This document shows, in pieces, positions 1-11,488 of a stretch of 64,000 nt of DNA. The notes under the pieces are model-generated. The model saw only the letters and a program-made list of their open reading frames with translations, searched no databases and was not told the origin of the DNA. Origin of the DNA: Dastarcus helophoroides. Lineage: Eukaryota > Arthropoda > Insecta > Coleoptera > Bothrideridae. Position numbers and translations under genes: made by a program. Location: positions 50,476,619 through 50,540,618 of the forward strand of contig CM053326.1 in NCBI GenBank assembly GCA_028583605.1, read 5' to 3'. The stretch's first letter is position 1. Every line of letters begins with the position of its first letter.

Positions 1-60
1 AGGTATTAAAAAACTATTTTTTTTAATAATGGAGAATCTTAATAATGGAGATTTTTATCA

Positions 61-190
61 ACAAGGTTGGGTGGCTGAATGAATGACCAAGGACACCTCA
101 ATCACGGGGATAGCACAATGGGTCCGGAAAGGGTGGCCTAAGTGCTAAAATTTAGGCAACCCACAACGAATCCAGAATCCAGAATCCAGA
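61..190 (-). repeat. Fragment shared with 20.63-20.76 kb
   Basis: This GC-richer block (landmarks AATGACCAAGGACACCTC and AAAGGGTGGCCTAAGTGC) is the reverse complement of the stretch at about 20626-20755, which adjoins a broken non-LTR retrotransposon. At the right end a short CCAGAAT unit is repeated three times. It is a dispersed repeat, probably retroelement-associated, and no open frame crosses it. Confidence 0.6.
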
Positions 191-2240
191 ATGGAGATTT
201 TTAATAAAAGTTAAAATTTTTAAAAACGGCAATTTTGAGTGGAAATGTTTAAAAGAACAATTCTAAAAATTTATGAAATTGTTCAAATTTTCAACCAAGT
301 CAAAAAAATGTTACGTAAATTTTGAAGTAAAAATTGCCAAAACAGTTAAAATTAAAAAAAAAACTCATTAATAAAAATTCAAATATTTCCAAACTGGGTC
401 TCAGAAATGTTAAATAAAATTAATAAACATAATGTCTCTGACTAACAAGAGTCCACCATGAAAAATAAAATGTCTTCAAATTTTGGAAATTTCCAAAAAA
501 GTCAAATTTTTCTAAAAAGGTCGAAATATTCAAAAAGAGGCAAAGTTTTTAAAACAATAAAAAATTTCAAAGAAACTTTAAATTAAAATTAGCCAAATTC
601 AAACGAAGATATCATTTTTCAAAAAATTGCAATTTGCAAAGAGTGCATTTTAAGAAAGAGCTGAAAATTTCAAATAAATAAAAAAGTCATATTTTTAACA
701 TTTTTTAGAAATTGTGACTATTTTTGAAAATTTCGAATGTTCCGAAAATTTTTAAATTCCAGAAATTCTTTTCCTAAAGATTTTGACTTGTTTGGCAATT
801 TTAACTTTAAAATTAACGAAAAGATTTTTGGACTATCGAAAAGATTTAGGAAAAAAGTAGCTTTCTCAAAATGTTTAAATTTCCAAAAAAAAGGCTAAAT
901 ATTTAATTGCAATTAGCAAAAAATATTTTTCAAGAAAAAGCTGAAATTTTCAAATAAATAGAAAAATCACATTTCTTAACGTTGTCTTGGAAATTGTAAC
1001 TATTTTTGAAAATTTAGATTTTTTAAAAAATTTCTAAATTGCAGAAATTCTGTTTCTTAAAATTTTAACTGGTTTGGCAATTTTTATTTCAGAATTAACG
1101 TAAACATTTTTGGATTTCATCGAAAAGATTTAGAAAAAAGTAGCTTTCTCAAAACGTCTAAATTTCCAAAAAAAAAGTCTAAATATTTTGCGATTTGCAA
1201 AAAGTACATTTCAAGAAAAAACTGAAATTTTTAAATAAATATAAAAAAAGTCGTATTTTTAACTTTGTTTTAGAAGTTGTGACTATTTTTGAAAATTAAG
1301 ATTTTTTTAAAAATTTCTCAATTTTAGAAATTCTGTTTCTAAAAATTTTGACTTGTTTGGCAATTTTTACTTCAAAATTAACGTAAAGATTTTTGGACTT
1401 TATCGAAAAGATTTAGAAAAAAAGTAGCTTTCTCAAAATGTCTGAATTTCCAAAAAAAAATTTCAAGGTATTAAAAGAGGGATGACATTTTCAAATTAAT
1501 CATGTTCAGAATGTGGAAGTCTTTAAAAAAGTAAAATATAAAACATTCAAACTTTAAAGAGTCAAAATTGTAGAAAAGGGGTCGAAATTTCGAAAAAGCT
1601 CGAAATTCAAAAAAAAGGTAGAACGACAGAAAAGTAAAGTGGAAATTTTGAAAAGGGCAAATATTCGAAAATATCGAAATTATGAAGAGTGGGAATTTAA
1701 AAAGAAACTTGAATTTTATACTATTTTAAACGGGTTGAAATATTCAAAAAACTCAAACTTTTCAAAAATCAAAATTTTAAGCAAAAACCAACATTTTCGA
1801 ATTTTCGAAAAATCGAAATTTAGGAAAAGAGTGATAATTTTAAAATCTCGGAATTTTGAAAGAAGTGAAAATTGGAAATAAAAATCAAATTTCAAAAAAG
1901 GTGGAATTTTGAGTAGAGACGTAATTTTAAAGAAAGACATTTTTTAGTGGAACTTGAAATCTAGAAAAGGTCGAAATTTTTAAAATGAGATATTAAAAAA
2001 ATGAGATGGAGTTGAAATTTTGGAAATAAGTTAGTAGCTTTTTCCTAAAAAAAGTGGGATTACAAAAATTTTGATGAGAAAGTAATGAACACTTTATTTC
2101 TTTAAAAGATCGTAGAACGGATTTTGTTTAAAAAAATGATTTTTTTTTTGTGTTTTTGTAAAGTTTAATTAGAACTTTTTAATAAAATACATTTTATCTT
2201 CAAATGCAGTTTTTGTGAAAAAGTGATATAATTTTATTCC
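190..2240. repeat. Degenerate TCGAAATTT-type simple sequence
   Basis: The stretch is A-rich on the plus strand and built from imperfect copies of short motifs such as GTCGAAATTTT and AAAATTTTGAAAAA. Between about 590 and 1450 a longer unit of roughly 300 bp recurs three times, marked by CAAATAAATA then CATATTTTTAAC and GGCAATTTTTACTTC. Small open frames on both strands, rich in K, F, N and S, are by-products of this composition. A half copy of foldback family D lies at about 380-475. Confidence 0.7.
380..475 (+). mobile_element. Half copy of foldback family D
   Basis: One arm only. The landmarks AAACTGGGTCTCAGAAATGT and AACATAATGTCTCTGACTAA match the right arm and flank of the complete foldback at 22565-22760. 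A third member is at 51001-51151. It is non-coding and probably MITE-like. Confidence 0.6.
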
Positions 2241-2730
2241 TATGAAAGCATGACAATTTTAACTAAGTAACCTAGAGACGTTACGAGGTGCAACCGTACA
2301 GAGTACTTTAAAGAGGCTCAAAAATGTCGATAATGTTTTTTTTTTTGTATTCGATAAAAATAATTTAGAGCTGATAACCCAAAAATATTTTGGAGGTTAC
2401 AAGATGTTAATTAAATTTAATTCGTAAAAATACTATTAAATATCACAACTTTTGTATCACTTTTGTTTCTCTTAAATTTAACACCTTTATGGCACTGGAG
2501 TCACCTAAACTCTTTACTAATATTTTTGCATCTGCGCACCCCCTGTCAAAAAGTCACCAGCCGCCACTGTTAATGACAGACAAAACTTTTATTTCGCCGC
2601 CTAATTATTTGTATTTCCATAGACTTGAAACTAATATGAAAATAATTGCACTCATTCTACATTTTTGGCTTTGTTTCGATGTCTTTGTATATACCTGCTC
2701 AAGGATTGTCGGTTGCCCTATTCTATTGAA

Positions 2731-2862
2731 TTGGGAACAAGTAATTTCGTTTTTTTTTCACACAGACAACGTTATTTAAATGTTTTTGAATGAATTCTGT
2801 GGATGATGTTACGTTTTGAAATTTGATATTTCTACAGAATTGATTTTAAAATCCTAAGGCAA
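2731..2862 (+). mobile_element. Mariner 5'-end fragment
   Basis: It begins with a diverged terminal repeat (TTGGGAACAAGTAATTTCG). It then follows the 5' untranslated part of the mariner at 24781-27201: ACAGACAACGTTATTT, then TTTTTGAATGAATTC, then GGATGATGTTACG. Only about 130 bp remain and no transposase frame is left. The other terminus is absent. Confidence 0.7.
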
Positions 2863-3535
2863 ATGAAAATGACCGTTCAGATAATAAAGAATACATACAA
2901 TTTTTATCGAAACTAAGATGAAATTGGTCAAGTCCTATCACTAAAAAATATTTAAATGTTAAAAGTAACGTGTTTGTCTCACCCTTTACCGAATTCGACC
3001 TCAAAGAAGCATCAAAACGTCCGTCTGGATAAAAAGCAAACAGAAAAGTGAAATATTTTAACAGACAGGCCTACTTAAATGATAAAATGAATGTAAGAAT
3101 TTCGTGTTCCGTATTCTGAGGATATATCGCGCTATACAAACAGAAATTTATGGGGTTCCTAGAAGTCTGATCAATATTAACCTTGCTATAAGCCAAGCTC
3201 AGCTGGTAGGGAATGCCATGCAATGGAAAGCGGCTCAACTTGTAGGTATTATCCATTCTGTAGTCGTAAACCCCAATGTTTGTGCACGCCAGTTTACCAT
3301 GTTATTAACCCCCACATTGCGTGATTATTCCCAAAAGGATATATGCCTTCGAATTGAATAAAAATAAACGTTCCACTTGCGTAAGAGTAAATACCACATA
3401 ATTTATGCATCTAATAAGTTTGAATGAGAAGGGTAAAATCATTATCCATTACTAATATTTTATGCCACACATAAAAGCCTGAAATGACAATTTCAGCATT
3501 TAATACTCGAGAGAATTCAGGTCTTTGACATTTAT
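2863..3535. other. Apparently single-copy AT-rich DNA
   Basis: No copy of the window's repeat families is seen. Overlapping open frames of about 60 to 85 codons exist on both strands (3071-3256 minus, 3104-3361 plus). The plus frame has fairly protein-like composition and an AG at 3148-3149, but no clear polypyrimidine tract and no credible donor. I do not call a gene. Confidence 0.4.
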
Positions 3536-3860
3536 GGCCATTCTAATGCACAGACCAGTAGGTTTGAACATTTATTAGATTCGAAGTTTGGAAACCAAAG
3601 ATTGATTTCGATCTTCTTACATTTCGTCAGTTTGGTATATTCAACTTCAATGCTGTCAACTTGAATGGTGACAAATGTTCCAACAAGTACTAAATAATCA
3701 ACGAACGTCAACCGTGTGACTCTCAGACTACCGCCACCTATTGGTCCGTAGAGAAACTATGGCCACCGTCAACAAGGTCGTATGCAAGTAGAATGCAACC
3801 TAAACTGCAAATTCATGCAGCCTCCAAGCGCGTATAGTGACCATATAGCGACCATAGAGA
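3536..3860 (+). repeat. Dispersed repeat C (~385-bp unit), one partial copy
   Basis: The landmarks, in order, are ATTCGAAGTTTGGAAACCAA, ATTCAACTTCAATGCTGTC, CCACCTATTGGTCC, and GAAACTATGGCC. The same order recurs at 10.25-11.19, 12.78-13.56, 40.09-41.27, 43.72-44.44 and 44.75-44.96 kb in either orientation. The unit contains the near-palindrome ATAGAGAAACTATGG. No convincing open frame is conserved across copies. The family is unrecognised. Confidence 0.8.
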
Positions 3861-4684
3861 AAGCATTTTTCTTACATTTCGACTTTATACGCAAAATTGG
3901 ACTTTTAAAATTGACTTTCTTTGAAAAATTTCGAATTTTTTCTAAATTTCGAAGTTTTTCTCAACATTTCGATCACTTTTTTTTTAATTTCTCCTTTTTT
4001 TCAGCATTGGATTTTTTGAAAAGTTCGACATTTTAAAATCTGAATTTTTTACCCGCTTAAGTATTGAATTTCGAAAAATCGTTTCTTAGTGGATGCCAGG
4101 CGTCATGTAAGGAATCCACTTACCAAATTCAATGTTTGTATTATAGTTTCAGAGATTTCATGATTAGTGACTCACCTATCATGAAATCTCTAAAACTATT
4201 ACAGTTGCAATGTCACTTTTGCCTCCAAAAATCGAACTGTAAAGGATCATTACAGTCTGGCATTAATGAAAATTCACGATATATAAGCGATAAGGGCATG
4301 GCAAAAGTGAAGGAAGTTTAATGCAAGAGGTGCTAGCTAATGAAAAGGTAGATAACGTCATAAAAAGCATATGCAGGTGAATGTACTGAGCCAACCCCTT
4401 TTTAATACGGTCTATGAAAGTCTATGAAAGGGCAAACATCTGCAAATCAATTTTAATCAAACTCCTGCTTTAATTCAAAGGCCGAATGAGGTTTGAATGA
4501 GTTTGAAAATACTCCATTTTTGTACTACCTAAGTTTAATTTTGAAGAAATGTCCACAAAAAATTATCCATAATACATGAATGTCGATACACAAAAAATTA
4601 CAATGAAGTGCTAGCCTAGTCCGAAAAATGTAACCAACTATTCGGATTGTCGAGCTGAATTATCAAAAACTGTTCTTCAGAGAA
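3861..4684. other. AT-rich non-coding DNA with one strong hairpin
   Basis: The left part is T-rich simple sequence with TCGAA motifs. A hairpin with 22-base arms occupies 4143-4199 (listed separately). The rest looks single copy, and no gene is supported. Confidence 0.4.
4143..4199. repeat. 22-bp stem hairpin
   Basis: Arms at 4143-4164 and 4178-4199 are reverse complements except for one position. They are separated by a 13-base loop. The arm core is AGAGATTTCATGAT. It could be a tiny foldback element remnant or a hairpin RNA precursor, and the sequence alone cannot decide. Confidence 0.6.
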
Positions 4685-4865
4685 TGGCTATCGTAACGCA
4701 TTAGAGCCAAGCTCTCATCTTCAGAGAGATAACTCTCTGATAGCCAAGCTCTCATCTTCAAAGAAGAAGATGATAGCTTGGCTGTCGAAACGCGTTAGAG
4801 CAACCTTTGTTGCGTTTTTTAATCTTTCTTGGTTTCAGTTTTCAGGTTTCTGTATTTCAATTTTC
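4685..4865. mobile_element. Foldback family A copy, degenerate
   Basis: It contains an inverted pair of the family A tip (ATGATAGCTTGGCTGTCGAA on the plus strand at 4769-4788, and broken antisense versions before it), followed by the T-rich arm GTTGCGTTTTTTAATCTTTC. The ribozyme-like core is damaged: the bases before GAAGA are AA where intact copies have CT. Confidence 0.7.
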
Positions 4866-5149
4866 GGAACTTCGTGTGTTAAAACTCGAATCTGTTTTAC
4901 AACTTTCCAGTTTTAGCCAAAACCAGAACTTCTGTTTGAAATTCCAGGTTGAAATTTGCAATTTTGACGCTCGAAATTCGAGAAACTATACATTTTACGT
5001 TTAATCCTGACATTTCCAGTAAGCTGATTTAAATTAAAATTTAATTTAGTAAAAAATTCCCCAGAATTTCGAATTTGAAATACTGGTTTCAAATTTAAAG
5101 TGAAATTTCAACTTTAAATTCGAAATTTTCACCTTAAATTGTTTGGTGG

Positions 5150-5690
5150 AACGCACTGGTCCTTGGTTATTTTCAAAAATTGAATTACAAATCTTGTCCC
5201 CTAAAACCGAGAAATAGGGGGTTGCTGCTTTAAATAATTCGCTACAAAATTTGGAGCCAGTCCTTGCTAACGTTTCTAGAATTTTTTAAAACAGTTTTTA
5301 AACATTGAAATACAAATCTTGTCCCCCGAAATCAAGAAAGATTAAAAAACACCAAGAAGGTTGCTCTAACGCGTTTCGACAGCCAAGCTATCATCTTCGG
5401 AGAGATACTCAACGCGTTTCGACAGCCAAGATATCATCTTCAGAGAGATACTCAACGCGTTTCGACAACCAAGTTATTATCTTCATAGAGATACCTCTAT
5501 ATCTCTCTGAAGATGATAACTTGGCTGTCAAAACACCTTAGAGCAAGCTTTGTTGTGTTTTTTAATTTTTCTTGGTTTCAGTGGACAAGATTTGTATTTC
5601 AATGTTTAAAAATTCTAGAAACGTTATCAAGGACTGGCTCCAAATTTTGTAGCGGATTATTTAAAGCAGCAACCCCTTATTGGGGGTGAG
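5150..5690. mobile_element. Foldback family A copy with extended arms
   Basis: The left arm (5290-5480) and right arm (5485-5600) are complementary family A arms. The central tip ACGCGTTTCGACAGCCAAG is repeated three times in tandem on the left side, at about 5378, 5414 and 5455. The complementarity continues outward: about 5212-5290 pairs with about 5605-5690 (GTTGCTGCTTTAAATAATTC against its complement). A further partial arm starts at 5153 (GGTGGAACGCACTGGTCC). No protein is encoded. Confidence 0.8.
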
Positions 5691-6350
5691 TATTCTATTG
5701 CTATGCTGTAAAGTTCAGCAGTAAACCCAGTTCATGAATCAATTGAATATTTGGAGATAAGTAAATTAAAAAGGAAACTCAAAATCGCTAAAAACTATTA
5801 AAATTCGGAGTTTACAAAAAAAATTGGGGTTAGAAGAAAAAATTAAAAGCACGAATTTAATGAAAATATTTCAGGCTTTCCAAAAAATAAATGTTTTAAA
5901 AATTTCGAAACAAGTCAACATTTCGACGTTGAAAACAAAATTTTGAAACGTTGGATTTATAGACAGGATCTTGAATAAATAGCTTAAGTTTTTAAGAATT
6001 AAGTCGAGATTATATTCGAAATTAAAAATAAGCTGGAGGTATTTATAAATTCTAAGAATTCTAAGAATTTTGGAATTCTAATTTACAAAGAAACCATAAA
6101 GTAGAAAAAATTGTTCCCGAAATTTCTGGAAATGGTTGACCTTTCGAAATGTACATTAACATTTCGAAAAATAATTATCTAGTTTTCGAGATTCGCTTCT
6201 CACTACAGGGATCAGCATTGGTTAAATTGGGGCAAATTTACACAATTTGACGATAAGAAATATCTCGTTAAAAAATCGAAAATATCTCTTGCTTTTCTTG
6301 AGATTTTTGAAAAAAAGTAAAATTTTAGATTTCCATTTTTATTATTTCCA
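5691..6350. other. AT-rich low-complexity DNA
   Basis: A/T-rich DNA with scattered AAATTTCGAAA motifs and no supported gene. A short run of AGAATTCTAAGAATTCTAAG near 6057 is a local repeat. Confidence 0.4.
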
Positions 6351-6351
6351 G

Positions 6352-9243
6352 CAATCTCTCGACAACCATCTTCAGAGAAATACTAGTATCTAGAGAGAAG
6401 AGAAGAGACGAGAAGGGAAGAGAAGAAAAGAAAAGAAAAGAAAAGAAAAGAAAAGAAAAGAAAAGAAAAGCAAAGAAAAGAAAAGAAAAGAAAAGAAAAG
6501 AGAAGAGAAGAGAAGAGAAGAGAAGAGAAGAGAAGAGAAGAGAAGAGAAGAGAAGAGAAGAGAAGAGAAGAGAAGAGAAGAGAAGAGAAGAGAAGAGAAG
6601 AGAAGAAGAGGAAGAGAAGAGAAGAGAAGAGAAGAGAAGAGAAGAGAAGAGAAGAAAGAGAAAGAGAAGAGAAGAGAAGAGAAGAGAAGAGAAGAGAAGA
6701 GAAGAGAAGAGAAGAGAGAGAAGAGAAGAGAAGAGAAGAGAAGAGAAGAGAAGAGAAGAGAAGAGAAGAGAAGAGAAGAGAAGAGAAGAGAAGAGAAGAG
6801 AAGAGAAGAGAAGAGAAGAGAAGAGAAGAGAAGAGAAGAGAAGAGGAAGAGGAGAGGAGAGGAGAGGAGAGGAGAAGAGAAGGAAGAGGAGAGGAGAGGA
6901 GAGGAGAGGAGAGGAGAGGAGAGGAGAGGAGAGGAGAGGAGAGGAGAGGAGAGGAGAGGAGAGGAGAGGAGAGGAGAGGAGAGGAGAGGAGAGGAGAGGA
7001 GAGGAGAGGAGAGGAGAGGAGAGGAGAGGAGAGGAGAGGAGAGGAGAGGAGAGGAGAGGAGAGGAGAGAGGAGAGGAGAGGAGAGGAGAGGAGAGGAGAG
7101 GAGAGGAGAGGAGAGGAGAGGAGAGGAGAGGAGAGGAGAGGAGAGGAGAGGAGAGGAGAGGAGAGGAGAGGAGAGGAGAGGAGAGGAGAGGAGAGGAGAG
7201 GAGAGGAGAGGAGAGGAGAGGAGAGGAGAGGAGAGGAGAGGAGAGGAGAGAAGAGAAGAGAAGAGAAGAGAAGAGAAGAGAAGAGAAGAGAAGAGAAGAG
7301 AAGAGAAGAGAAGAGAAGAGAAGAGAAGAGAAGAGAAGAGAAGAGAAGAAAAAAAAAGAGAAGAGAAGAGAAGACAAGAGAAGAGAAAAGATGGGAAGAC
7401 AAGAGAAGAGAAAAGATGAGAAGAGAAGAGAAATGAGAAGAAGAGAAGAGAATAGTAGAGAAGAGTAGAGAAGAGTAGAGAAGAGTAGAGAAGAGTAGAA
7501 AAGAAAAGAGAAAAGAAGAGAAGAGAACAGAAAAGAAGAAAAGAGAATAAAAGAGAAAAACAGAGAAAACAAAAGAAAAGAAGAAAAGAGAAAAAAAGAA
7601 GAGAAGATAAGAGAAGAGAAAATAATAAAAGAGAAAAGGCAAGAAGAGAATAGAAGAAAGGGGAAGAAAGAAAGGAAAGAGAAGAGAAGAAAAGAGAAGA
7701 GAGAAGAAGAGAAGAGAAAAGAAGCAAAGAGTATAGAAAAGTAGAGTAAAGAAGAGAAGAGAAGAGTAGAGAAGAGTAGAGAAGAGTAGCGAAGAGTAGA
7801 GAAGAGTAGAGAAGAGTAGAAAAGAGAAAAGAAGAGAAAAGAAGAGCAGAGAAAACAAGAGAAGAAAAGGGAAGAAAAAAGAAGAGAAGAGAAAAGAATT
7901 GAAGAGAAAAGGCAAGAAGAGAAGAAAGGGGAAGGGAAGGGAAGGAAAGGAAAGGGAATGGAAGAGAAGAGAAGAGAAGAGAAGAGAAGAAAAGAGAAGA
8001 GACGAGACGAGAAGAGAATAGAAGAGAAAAGAAAAAAAGAAGAGAAAAGAGAAGAGACGAGAAGAGAAGAGAAGAAAGGGGAAGGGAAGGGAAGGGAAGG
8101 GAAGGAAAGGGAATGGAAGAGAAGAGAAGAGAAGAAAAGAGAAGAGACGAGACAAGAAGAGAATAGAAGAGAAAAGAAAAAAAGAAAAGAAAAGAAGAGA
8201 AGAGACGAGAAGAGAAGAGAAGAAAAGAGCAGAGAAGGGAAGAGTAGAAAAGAGTAGGGAAGAGAAGAGGAGAAGAGAAAAGAAAAGAATAGAAGGAAAG
8301 ACAAGAGAAGAAAAGAGAAAAAGTAGAGTAGAGTAGAGTAGAGTAGAGTAGAGTAGAGTAGAGTAGAGAAGAGAAGAGAAGAGAAGAGAAGAGAAGAGAA
8401 GAGAAGAGAAGAGAAGAGAAGAGAAGAGAAGAGAAGAGAAGAGAAGAGAAGAGAAGAGAAGAGAAGAGAAGAGAAGAGAAGAGAAGAGAAGAGAAGAGAA
8501 GAGAAGAGAAGAGAAGAGAAGAGAAGAGAAGAGAAGAGAAGAGAAGAGAAGAGAGAGAGAGAAGAGTAGAGTAGAGTAGAGTAGAGTAGAGTAGAGTAGA
8601 GTAGAGTAGAGTAGAGTAGAGTAGAGTAGAGTAGAGTAGAGTAGAGTAGAGTAGAGTAGAGTAGAGTAGAGTAGAGTAGAGTAGAGTAGAGTAGAGTAGA
8701 GTAGAGTAGAGTAGAGTAGAGTAGAGTAGAGTAGAGTAGTAGAGTAGAGTAGAGTAGAGTAGAGTAGAGTAGAGTAGAGTAGAGTAAGTAGAGTAGAGTA
8801 GAGTAGAGTAGAGTAGAGTAGAGTAGAGTAGAGTAGAGTAGAGTAGAGTAGAGTAGTAGAGTAGAGTAGAGTAGAGTAGAGTAGAGTAGAGTAGAGTAGA
8901 GTAGAGTAGAGTAGAGTAGAGTAGAGTAGAGTAGAGTAGAGTAGAGTAGAGTAGAGTAGAGTAGAGTAGAGTAGTAGAGTAGAGTAGAGTAGTAGAGTAG
9001 AGTAGAGTAGAGTAGAGTAGAGTAGAGTAGAGTAGAGTAGAGTAGAGTAGAGTAGAGTAGAGTAGAGTAGAGTAGAGTAGAGTAGAATAGTAGGGAAGGA
9101 AAGGGAAGGGAATGGAAGAGAAGAAACGAAAAGAGAAGAAAAGAGAATAAAAGAGAATCTAGTATCTCTCTTAAGATGATAGCTTGGCAATCGAAACCCG
9201 TTAGAGCAACCACTGTTGTGTTTTTTAATCTTTCTTGGTTTCA
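6352..9243. mobile_element. Foldback family A copy split at its apex by a purine array
   Basis: The left remnant (about 6352-6398) reads CGACAACCATCTTCAGAGA then ATACTAGTATCT. The right arm (about 9158-9243) reads CTAGTATCTCTCTTAAGATG, continuing through GGCAATCGAAACCCG to TTAATCTTTCTTGGTTTCAG. CTAGTATCT is present on both sides of the array, so the array sits exactly in the loop of the foldback. The core on the right reads CTTAAGA where intact copies have CTGAAGA. Confidence 0.8.
6399..9157. repeat. 2.8-kb purine pentanucleotide array
   Basis: Blocks in order: AGAAA repeats (~6420-6500), GAGAA (~6500-6845), GGAGA (~6850-7250), GAGAA (~7250-7350), a degenerate mixture with GGGAA (~7350-8325), a short GAGTA run, GAGAA (~8365-8560), and GAGTA (~8565-9085). 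Except for the GAGTA blocks the plus strand is almost pure purine with mirror symmetry, a composition known to favour triplex structures. A 5-base period leaves all three minus frames open for hundreds of codons (Ser/Leu/Phe/Tyr), which is not evidence of a gene. Confidence 0.95.
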
Positions 9244-10254
9244 GGGAACATCACATTTTCGAAAACTTCGAGAATCAAAATTTTGAAAAATTTCAGTTTT
9301 GCAAAACCTAACATTTTTAAAAAACGTAGAAATTTTAAAGTATGAAAATTCTGACAAAGTATTGGCATTTTCAAAAAAATCAAGTAGTTCGAAAAGTCGA
9401 AATAATGAAAATATTTCGATAAGTTGCAGGAACACAAGTTCAAAAAAAATGAAAATTTAAAACAATGACGAATATTAAAAAATAATCAACGAAAATATTA
9501 CCAATTTTAAAAAATGCCTAAAGGTACAAAATATCGAAATTTTCGAGAAGTCGAACTTTTCGAGAAGTCGAAATTTTCAAAAAAAAATCAAATTCGGAAA
9601 AAATGAAGCAAAGGATTGGGAAAAAAGGTAAGTTTTTTAAACAATCGTAAATTTCAAAAAAGTCGAAATTTTGAAAAAAATTCGGCTTTTAAAAACTCGA
9701 TTCGATATTTCCGAAGAAAGTAAGGGACTTTCAAAAAGCCCAAATTTTGAAAATTGTCAACATTTTCAAAATAGTCAATATTTCACAATAGTCAAAAATT
9801 GCAAAAAAGCCTAGGTTTTCGAAAAAATTTAAACTTTTAAGAATTCGAGAAGTCGAAATTTTTGGAGAAGTCGAAATTTTCAAAAAAAATCAAATTCCGA
9901 TAAAATGAAGCAAAGAATTAGGGAAAAGGTTAAGTTTTTTAAAATATCGTTGATATCAAAAAAGTTGAAATTTTGAAAAAAAAATTCAGCGTTTAAGAAC
10001 TCGATTCGATATTTTCGAAGAAAGTAAGGGACTTTCAAAAAGTCGAAATTTTGGAAAATTGCCAATATTTACGAAATAGTCAAGTTTTCACAATAGCCTA
10101 AAATTGCAGAAAAGCCTAAGTTTTCAAAAAAATTTAAACTTTTAAGAGGTCAAAATTTTTAATTGCAATTTACAAAAAAATAAACATTGAAAAAGTCGAC
10201 ATAATAGGAAAAAATACAAAGTTCAAATTTTGACGAGAAGTTAAAATTTTGAAA
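9244..10254. repeat. TCGAAATTT-type simple sequence
   Basis: A-rich plus strand with imperfect repeats of AAAAAGTCGAAATTTT. A ~350-bp internal duplication is visible: ATGAAGCAAAGGATTGGG (9604) returns as ATGAAGCAAAGAATTAGGG (9905), and TTCGAAGAAAGTAAGGGAC-like text follows both. No gene. Confidence 0.7.
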
Positions 10255-11190
10255 AGCATTTATTAGATTCGAAGTTTGGAAACCAAATACCGGTTTTGAT
10301 CTTGTTAGATCTCGTCAGTTTGGTACTAAGTACTAAAGAATTCACGGACGTCAAGCGTGTGATTTCTTAGTATTACAGTCACCTTTGGTCCATAGAGCAA
10401 CTATGGCCACCGTCAATAATGTCGTATGCAACCTTGACTACAAAAATTCGTGCAGACCTCAAGGGGTGTATAGTGGAATCATAAAGGTAGCTGCTAAACT
10501 ACCAACAATTGAAACACTGCCACCTAGCGAAGCGGTTGCTTTCTAGGAAAAAGTTTCCAGAAGACCAGGATTCTAATGCACAAACCAATAGGTTTGAACA
10601 TTTATTAGATTCAAAGTTTGGAAACCAAATACCGGTTTCGATCTCGTTAGATCTCGTCAGTTTGGTATATCCAACTCGAATGCTAACAAATGTTCCGTTG
10701 CATGTTGCATGAATTTGTAGTCTAAGTTGCATTCTTTTTGCATACGACATTGTTGGCGATGGCCATAGTTTCTCTATGGACCAATAGGTGATGGTACTAA
10801 GAGTCACTCGCTTGACGCCTGTGAATGTTTTAGTACTTACTTGTCGGAACATTTGTTAGCATTCGAGTTGGATATACCAAACTGACGAGATCTTACAAGA
10901 TCGAAACCGATATTTGGTTTCCAAACTTCGAATCTAATAAATGTTCACACCTATTTGGTCTGTGCATTAGAATCCTGGTCTTCTGGGAACTTTTTCCTAG
11001 AGAGCAACAGCTTCGCTAGGTGGCAGGGTTTCCAAACTTCGAATCTAATAAATGTTCAAACCTGTTGGTTTGTGCATTATAGAATCCTTGTCTTCTGGGA
11101 ACTCTCCTAGAGAGCAACCGCTTTGCTATACACGCCTGGAGGGCTGCATGAATTTATAGTCTAGGTTGGATTCTTCTTGCATTATTATAA
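10255..11190. repeat. Dispersed repeat C, head-to-head pair
   Basis: About 10255-10730 reads in the plus orientation and about 10735-11190 in the minus orientation, meeting near GTTGCATGTTGCATGAATTT (~10696). The same landmarks (CCTAGCGAAGCGGTTGCTTT, AAACCAAATACCGGTTTCG) appear on both sides as reverse complements. Frames at 10499-10852 and 10509-10712 are by-products; a similar frame recurs at 13035-13238 because the repeat recurs. Confidence 0.85.
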
Positions 11191-11488
11191 ACTGTTGAAA
11201 CGTTCAAGCAAAGCTGAAATTAAAAAGTCGAAATTTTGAAATTTTCAGAAATAATCCGAAGTTTTCGATAGAAAAGCCAAAATTTTTAAATAAATCGAGA
11301 TTATCAAAAAATTTCAATTTTGTAAGTAGTAAGTGACTCATTACATTAAATGTTGTCGATGGTATCAAGTAGCAATTGGGGGTACTGCAGTTCCACAGTG
11401 CTTATCCGTGGGCCGCCACTGTTTCGAAGTAAAATTCAAATTTTGACAACAAATAATTTCAAAAACATGCATCGTATGGCAAAAATAC
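11191..11488. other. Low-complexity DNA with a CACTG-type element end
   Basis: AT-rich simple sequence, then GGGGGTACTGCAGTTCC and GGGCCGCCACTG ending at 11421. This terminus resembles the one at 35629. The matching left end was not found. Confidence 0.45.

Larger units (their letters stand above)
1..2569. mobile_element. Right part of a non-autonomous element with a CACTG terminus
   Basis: The segment ends in GCCGCCACTG at 2560-2569. The same kind of end occurs at 11421 and 35629, where it closes a long element that begins CAGTGGCGGCT (31030). Just inside the end is a C-rich stretch (CACCCCCTG, 2537-2545), matching the GGGGGTGCTGC stretch next to the 35629 end. The body is AT-rich simple sequence without coding potential. 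The left end would lie outside the window. The assignment rests on comparison of ends inside this window. Confidence 0.45.

Noticed and set aside
6325..9213. Very long minus-strand open frames (up to 962 codons)
   Set aside because: A stop-free 5-base repeat stays open in all three frames. The translation is only Ser/Leu/Phe/Tyr/Pro runs.
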